A stretch of DNA of 64,000 bases from Myxococcales bacterium (GTDB taxonomy: Bacteria > Myxococcota_A > Polyangia > Polyangiales > Polyangiaceae): NCBI GenBank assembly GCA_016720545.1, contig JADKKK010000003.1, positions 553,600 to 617,599 of the forward strand. The letters are read 5' to 3'. Below, in pieces: positions 59,701 through 64,000 of the stretch. The notes beneath the pieces are model-generated. The model was not told where the DNA came from and ran no database searches. It was given only the letters and a program-made list of their open reading frames with translations. The position numbers and the translations under genes are program-made. Each line of letters opens with the position of its first letter. Within the stretch, counting starts at the first letter, position 1.

Positions 59701-62700
59701 ACGGAAGCGAGCATCGGCGGCGGCGCCATGTATTCGCCCTCGTCGTGAGAGGGCGCGAGCGGCGCGGGCTGGTGGGCGTGCCCGTTCGCGGGAGTCGAGG
59801 GAGTAGAGACCGCGGCCATCATGGGGAGCTCTTGCGTCATTCGTGGGGGCGTGCGCGGCACGGCGTCGGGGTGGGCGGGGAGCGAGAGGAGCAGCGTCGG
59901 GGCCGAGCGGGCCGGCGGCGCCTCACGACCTCGCGCGAGGCGCGCGAGGATCGACTCGAGCGCCACGGGCGCGCCCGCGGCGAACAAACGGGCCGCGGCC
60001 TCGGCCGCCTGGAGGAGCGAGGAGCGCCCGTAGCGATCGAGCGCGATCGCGACGTGCGGCCTCTCGCCCAGCACCTCGTCGATCCATTTGGTGCATCCTG
60101 CATGGGGTCCGTGCTCGATGAACACCCGAACGCCGTCGGCCCAGGCGCGCTCCACGAGCGCCGGAAAGTCGACGAGGTTCATCGCCTGGCCCGTGAGCGC
60201 GTCGGCGGCGGTCTCGGTCGTGGCCACGTAGCTGGAGAGGCTCGCGTGCGTGTAGAAGCGCATCCACGGCATCGAGATGGTGGGGCGCGTGTGGAGCGCG
60301 CGCCACCTTGACTCGAACTCGCGCGCCTCCGGGCAGTGCATCACGAAGTCGTAGCCGGGGGTCCGCACCGCGCGGCGGCCTAGCTTGGCGCCGACGCGCG
60401 CGCAGGCCTCCGGCTCGCCCGAGAACACCATGTCGGTGGGCGAGTTGATGATCACGAGGTGGGCGCGGGTCTCGCCCTCGAGGGCGGCGCGAACGTCGCC
60501 GATCGGGGCGCGCACCCGCCAGGTGGCCCACTCGGGCGTGGCGTCGGCGTCGAGGTTCCAGGCGGGGCGCAGGCAGGCGAGCTCGCCGCAGAGCCAGCGG
60601 TCGTAGACGCGCGTCTCGGCGACGTCGGACCGGAAGCCGTCCAGATCGGTCCACGCGCCCAGGGCGAAGAGCGAGTTGGTCTCGCCGGAGCAGTAGCCGA
60701 TGGCCGCGGTAGGCTCGAGACCGAAGGTGCCGCGCGTGAGCTCCGTGTGGAGCTGACCGAGGTACGAGGCGCCCCAGAGCTTCTCGAGGGGCGTCGTCTG
60801 CCGATCCGGGACGTCGTCGTACACCCAGCCCGCCGCGTCGCGCACCGAGGCGGCGCGGGCCCCGAAGCTGTCGACCAGCTCCGGGAACGCGAGGGCGAGA
60901 TCGCGGCCCATGTGCGGGTAGGCGCCCGCCGCGCCGGTGAACACGAACGCGAGCTCGCCCTCGAGCGGACCGCGGCCGAAATGCACGCCCTCGTCGAGCG
61001 CGGCGGTCGCGTCCGACGCGAGGGCCGCGGGCGGGAGCGCGCGGAGCAGGGCCGCCGCGCGCGCGAGGCGCTCGGCGTACTCGCGAGGATCCTCGGCGAC
61101 GACGGCGAGGCGCAGCGCAGACGCGGGCAGCGCAGACGCCTCGGCCGCGGAGAGCGTGCGCCCGCTCTCGACGGAGGCGATCAGCGCCGCGACGTCCACG
61201 GCGCCGAAGAGCCCCAGCTCCGGCGCGGGCGTCAAAAAGATCGGATCTGTCGGAGGGGTAGGGGGCGCCTCGACGTAGGTGGTGCTGTCGCCCGCGATCG
61301 ACGCGACCCGCACACGCGCGCGGCGCGTGCCCGCGGTGGGGAGCCACGGCATGGGGCCTACGGCCGACGGGAGCGCGCGCCGCGCGCACGCCTCGATCGC
61401 GGCGGCGACGTGCAGCAGCCCCGAGGCGGCGTGCGCGTGCCCGAAGCGCGGCGTGAGCCCCTCGGAGTCGGGCGTGAGCGCCAGATCCAGCGTGGGCTCG
61501 GCCCCGTCGAAGAGATCGTCGGTGAGCAGCGCGAGCACCGGATCGCCGTCGCGCACGGCGTCCGCGTGGCGCTTGCACACGAGCAGCACGGCGGCGTCGC
61601 CCGGCTCGCGGTGGCTCGCTGGCAGCACCTCGCGGGCGGCGCGCTCAGCCACCGGCTCGCACGCGAGGTCGACCGCGCCCACGACCGCGGCGTCGATCTC
61701 GCCAGCGCGGAGCGCCCGCGCGCCGATGGCGAGCGCGGTGAGCCCGGAGCGCTCCTCGGACGAGACGGTGTAGCTCGGCCCGCGCACGTCGAGCTGGTGG
61801 CTCAATCGATTCGCGACGATGTTGGGCATGCAGCCGATGACGGAGGCCCCGGTGAGGCCGTCCCGCGCGAGCGCGGTCGGGAGCGCGTCGACCCAACGTC
61901 GCTCGCCGCGCCAGCGCACGGCGTGCCGCGCGACCTCCGCGTCGGTCTGCATGCCAATGAGGACGGAGGTACGCTCCTTCGGCAGCCGCGCGAGGGCGTC
62001 GGCCATGGCCGGGCTCTTGGCCATCGCGAGCAGCCAGGTCTGTTGTGGGAGCGACGCGCGCAGGTCGTTGGGGGGAAAGCGCAGCCCGCCCGCGTCGAGC
62101 TCGATGGTCGCGGCCCTCGCCGTGGCGCCGCTCGACGCGGCGGTGGTGAGGAGCCCCTCGCGAAGCTCTTCGGTCGCCGAGCCCGCGCGCACGGCGCGCG
62201 CGACGACCGCGATCTCGACGTCAGAGCGCGCGCCCGCGCCGCCCGAGGTCGCGCCGGGCAGCCACTCCTCGAGGAGGAGGTGGGCGTTGTTGCCGCCGAA
62301 GCCGAAGTTGCTGATGGCGGCCCGTCGCGGCGTGCCTGCGGGCGACCCCCAGGGCTCCTCCTCGCGGAGCAGGCGGAACGCGCCATCGGCGAGCTCGTCG
62401 AGCGGGGCGTCCGCGTGGCGCGTGGGCGGGCGAACCTGCTCGCGCATCGCGGCGAGCACCTTGATGACGGCCGCCGCCCCCGAAGCCGTGATGAGGTGCC
62501 CGACGTTCGACTTGAGCGAGCCGATCGGCACTCCTCGCGCGCCCTCGAACACCGCGCGCATGCTGCGGATCTCCGCGCCGTCGCCCACGCCGGTCCCGGT
62601 GGCGTGACACTCGACGAGCGAGATGTCGCTGGGCGAGAGGCCGCTCTCCGCGTACGCGGCGCGGAGGGCGCGGATCTGGCCTTCCTCGGAGGGGACCATG

Positions 62701-63542
62701 AGGCCGCGGCTCCGGCCGTCGTTCGAGAGGCCCACGCCCCGAATGACGCCGAGGATGCGGCGCCCGTTGGCGACCGCGTCGTCGAGGCGCTCGAGGAGGA
62801 GAAGGGCGGCCCCCTGCGCGGGCACGAGGCCGTCGGCCTCACGATGAAAAGGTCTGCTCTGTCCTGTAGGGCTCAGCGCGCGCAGCGCCGAGAAGCCGCC
62901 GTGAAGGAACAGATCGTCTGCGTGGTTCACGCCCCCGGCGAGCGCGAGATCGGCGCGCCCGTCATGGAGCGCGAGGCACGCGAGCTTCAGCGCGTAGAGC
63001 GACGACGCACACGCGGCGTCCAGGGCGAAGGCTTCGCCCCCGAAGCCCACCGCCGCGGCGGCGAGCTCCGCGGGCAGCCCCGACATGAAGCGGTTTCGCG
63101 GATCGGCGCCGCGCCCCTCGCCCGACCAGACCTCGAGCGCGAGATCGACCAGGCCCGGGGTGGGGTAGCTCAGGTTTCCGAGCACGAGCGCGCCGCGAGG
63201 CCGGGGCTCGAGGGGAGAGAGGCCCGCGCTCCGGAGCGCCTCGCGCGCGGCGTGGATCGTCCACGAGAACACGGGGTCGAGCCCTCGCAGGCTCGCCGCG
63301 TCGACCGCGAAGCCCTCGGGGTCGAACACCGCGTCGAAGCCGGTCACGTGGCCTCCGACGTCGCTCGAGATCTCGCGCGCCAGCTGCTGACGGCTCGCGC
63401 CCGCGTCGAGGCCCCAGAGGCCAGCCGCGGCAGGCCCTATCGCCGAGCGGCCCTCACGCACGAGGGCCCAGAGGGCCTCGGGCGTGAGCGCAGAGGGGAG
63501 GACGCAGCCTTGGCCGACGATCGCGATCGGGGGAAACTTCAA
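56712..63542 (-). CDS. pfa3: Pfa3-like PUFA synthase subunit (KS-CLF-AT-DH-DH-DH-DH)
   Basis: A 2276-residue protein starting with TTG and a GGAG six bases upstream. KS, about 1-440: Cys176 in LDAACASS, His312 in ECHATGTG, SNVGHL at 345. CLF, about 440-800: GPSYTVSSEERSG at 592 has Glu in place of Cys. AT, about 860-1230: GYCSGE at 950. A Pro/Ala linker, 1240-1520. Four hot-dog units: HEGRMPAGLLVESGQ (~1554, not catalytic), FFDGHFKNDPCMPG (~1759, His), YFTQNNARAMPF (~1969, no His), FFKAHFYQDPVQPG (~2155, His), i.e. two FabA-type double-hot-dog dehydratases. It condenses and dehydrates chains bound to the ACPs of Pfa2. No AGPAT domain follows, unlike several terrestrial myxobacterial Pfa3 proteins. 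Confidence 0.9.
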   Translation of the reverse strand: MKFPPIAIVGQGCVLPSALTPEALWALVREGRSAIGPAAAGLWGLDAGASRQQLAREISSDVGGHVTGFDAVFDPEGFAVDAASLRGLDPVFSWTIHAAREALRSAGLSPLEPRPRGALVLGNLSYPTPGLVDLALEVWSGEGRGADPRNRFMSGLPAELAAAAVGFGGEAFALDAACASSLYALKLACLALHDGRADLALAGGVNHADDLFLHGGFSALRALSPTGQSRPFHREADGLVPAQGAALLLLERLDDAVANGRRILGVIRGVGLSNDGRSRGLMVPSEEGQIRALRAAYAESGLSPSDISLVECHATGTGVGDGAEIRSMRAVFEGARGVPIGSLKSNVGHLITASGAAAVIKVLAAMREQVRPPTRHADAPLDELADGAFRLLREEEPWGSPAGTPRRAAISNFGFGGNNAHLLLEEWLPGATSGGAGARSDVEIAVVARAVRAGSATEELREGLLTTAASSGATARAATIELDAGGLRFPPNDLRASLPQQTWLLAMAKSPAMADALARLPKERTSVLIGMQTDAEVARHAVRWRGERRWVDALPTALARDGLTGASVIGCMPNIVANRLSHQLDVRGPSYTVSSEERSGLTALAIGARALRAGEIDAAVVGAVDLACEPVAERAAREVLPASHREPGDAAVLLVCKRHADAVRDGDPVLALLTDDLFDGAEPTLDLALTPDSEGLTPRFGHAHAASGLLHVAAAIEACARRALPSAVGPMPWLPTAGTRRARVRVASIAGDSTTYVEAPPTPPTDPIFLTPAPELGLFGAVDVAALIASVESGRTLSAAEASALPASALRLAVVAEDPREYAERLARAAALLRALPPAALASDATAALDEGVHFGRGPLEGELAFVFTGAAGAYPHMGRDLALAFPELVDSFGARAASVRDAAGWVYDDVPDRQTTPLEKLWGASYLGQLHTELTRGTFGLEPTAAIGYCSGETNSLFALGAWTDLDGFRSDVAETRVYDRWLCGELACLRPAWNLDADATPEWATWRVRAPIGDVRAALEGETRAHLVIINSPTDMVFSGEPEACARVGAKLGRRAVRTPGYDFVMHCPEAREFESRWRALHTRPTISMPWMRFYTHASLSSYVATTETAADALTGQAMNLVDFPALVERAWADGVRVFIEHGPHAGCTKWIDEVLGERPHVAIALDRYGRSSLLQAAEAAARLFAAGAPVALESILARLARGREAPPARSAPTLLLSLPAHPDAVPRTPPRMTQELPMMAAVSTPSTPANGHAHQPAPLAPSHDEGEYMAPPPMLASVGTATRPAPPSTPAPRPTAPAPRPASPVARSAVAQAPHLAPPHPSPHASPPPLGALTAHHARLAELHTAFMRQQIELQARFVDVTLAPLGRWARGGADASPHADDARHEALVAPAPGARPTPVAPVPAPTPAAVEAPRAAPVLARSAAPAPSPAKSESPLAKAPPTQALAAPAKAPEAKVAPRAATPRPRTPTGPTFDRAGLEIHASGEISKIFGDLFRQQDGYARQVRMPEPPLLLADRVLGIEGTPGTLGLGTIWTETDVTPGAWYLHEGRMPAGLLVESGQADLMLISWLGADFLNRGERVYRLLGCELKSHGPLPTLGDTLHYEILVDGHAEQNGIRLFFFHYNCWVNGELRMSVRSGQAGFFTDEELAGSAGVLWSPEAATPVANPRLDPPRALSSRRAFSRDQITAFVEGRLGECFGPELDHADSHTRTPTIAGGKMRLLDEVTAFEPNGGPWGRGYLRAVLSLTPEHWFFDGHFKNDPCMPGTLMLEGGLQAMQILMTALGHTLDHDGSRFEPVPEENYSLRCRGQAVPTSKEVVYEIFVEEVVGGLTPTLYADILGTVDGRKAFHCKRMALRLVPAWPLDAGRLDVPALREAARDPRPVAVVDGFRFDYASLLACAWGVPSSAFGPMYARFDGTRRVARLPGPPYHFMSRVTSVTGRIGGMEVGSVAVIDYDVPADEWYFTQNNARAMPFPVMLETALQPCGWLASYTGGALDSEDNLYFRNLDGTGTQHVEITPDVGTLTVTTKLTSISKADAIVIMGFDVVMTAGERVIYTLKTVFGFFPGDTMKDQAGLPMTPAHRARLVDASDHRVELGDCPARYFGGSLRLPEERLVMIDRLTGLWREGELAGKAGLGRLRAEKDVAARQWFFKAHFYQDPVQPGSLGIEALLQALQALVIELDLGRGLAAPRFETQAAGVTMSWKYRGQVIPSNHVVVVDVELTEVRDEVCDGVPARVVVAEGSLWVDGKRIYEAKGLAVRLVATDPTTPAA

Positions 63543-63614
63543 CGGGGGCTCCAGGGGCGCGCGCGCCTCCAGGGCACGCGCGTGGACGTGGTCGAGGGGG
63601 GGCGAGGCGAGGAC

Positions 63615-64000
63615 CTACGCGGTCGCGTTGGCCGTGGTGCCGCTCGGCACCGCGTACATCTCGACGTCGACGAGATCGGCGATGCGGGCGCCGTCGCTGC
63701 CGGCGAGCGTGATGTCACACACCACCCGCTCGGGGGTCTGGCTGCGCACGAGCAGCGCGCACTGGATGGGGCCGGCGGCGGCGTGGCCCGCGTACCCGAG
63801 CTTGCCGATGCGGAGCGGCAGGGTCTGGCCGAGCGAGCCGAGGCCGCACAGGATGGCGAGCTGGAGGGCGCCGTCGACGGCCGCGGGGTCGGTCTCCCAC
63901 GCCTCGGTCGGCCAGCCGACGTCGGAGGTGCCGGAGAGCGTGGCGCGAGCGCCGCGCGGGGAGAGCCCGTCGACCGAGCGGATCACCTGAAAGTCGTGAC
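63615..64000 (-). CDS. pfa2: Pfa2/PfaA-like PUFA synthase subunit, C-terminal dehydratase fragment (partial)
   Basis: The frame is open to the right edge (it reads HDFQVIRSVDGLSPRG inward), so only about the last 128 residues are seen. DPAAVDGALQLAIL carries the catalytic Asp region of a PKS-type (PS-DH) dehydratase, followed by LPLRIGKLGYAG and CDITLAGSDG. This matches the C-terminal DH of myxobacterial Pfa2 (KS-AT-ACPn-KR-DH). The KS, AT, ACP and KR domains, and an enoylreductase pfa1, should lie just outside the window. It stops 72 bp before pfa3, in the same direction. Confidence 0.75.
   Translation of the reverse strand, partial: HDFQVIRSVDGLSPRGARATLSGTSDVGWPTEAWETDPAAVDGALQLAILCGLGSLGQTLPLRIGKLGYAGHAAAGPIQCALLVRSQTPERVVCDITLAGSDGARIADLVDVEMYAVPSGTTANATA

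Noticed and set aside
57489..60311. A 940-codon plus-strand open frame antisense to pfa3
   Set aside because: GC-rich codon third positions keep the opposite strand open by chance; the Arg/Ala/Gly-rich translation has no motif or start signal. The minus-strand protein has full catalytic motifs.

Overview
The window is a gene-dense, very GC-rich (estimated about 70% or more) bacterial chromosome segment. It fits a myxobacterium of the Polyangiales/Sorangiineae type, though the species cannot be named from the sequence. The signs are Hanks-type Ser/Thr kinases (one fused to a formylglycine-enzyme-like domain), a PP2C phosphatase, two PilZ proteins, many lipoproteins with Asp/Ala/Gly- or Pro-rich linkers, a Bacillus-type three-subunit succinate dehydrogenase, many GTG/TTG starts, and a PKS-like polyunsaturated fatty acid (PUFA) synthase. 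No rRNA, tRNA, CRISPR array or intact transposase gene was found.

Layout, 1-31 kb: a PHB-depolymerase-like lipoprotein cut by the left edge; a decayed barrel fragment; a membrane Ser/Thr kinase; MsrA; a kynureninase-like enzyme; conserved unknowns; a TlpA-type thioredoxin; two unknown lipoproteins; sdhC-sdhA-sdhB; a large periplasmic-binding-like lipoprotein; an extensin-like protein; an overlapping thioesterase/esterase/membrane-protein operon; a second, orphan sdhC followed by a haem lipoprotein; a LURP-one-like protein; livK and livH without the rest of a Liv transporter; a protease-dead HtrA-like protein; PP2C; an HSL-type hydrolase; and two PilZ proteins.

Layout, 31-49 kb: a long-chain acyl-CoA synthetase; an expansin-like lipoprotein; four outer-membrane barrel proteins in a row, two of them tandem paralogues; a trypsin-like lipoprotein; a dihaem peroxidase; an SRPBCC protein; a ChaN-like lipoprotein; a non-autonomous mobile element (MITE); an esterase/cyanophycinase lipoprotein operon; a suspicious poly-G/poly-C block; and an orphan adenine-type DNA methyltransferase.

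Layout, 49-64 kb: a giant metzincin lipoprotein, then a minus-strand operon running from the right edge. It holds the C-terminus of a Pfa2/PfaA-like PUFA synthase subunit, a 2276-residue Pfa3-like subunit (KS-CLF-AT and four hot-dog dehydratase units, with no acyltransferase of the AGPAT type at the end), a phosphopantetheinyl transferase that would activate the ACPs, and a Ser/Thr kinase fused to a formylglycine-enzyme-like domain, separated by only 2-9 bp.

The most unusual non-coding signals are a three-copy dispersed element of about 59 bp always upstream of genes, a 183-bp MITE with 16-bp inverted termini and CTAA target duplications between a stop codon and its terminator, short tandem arrays of 8, 9 and 14 bp at gene starts and in signal peptides, and a recurring TAnnnT box 6-9 nt before start codons that suggests leaderless mRNAs.
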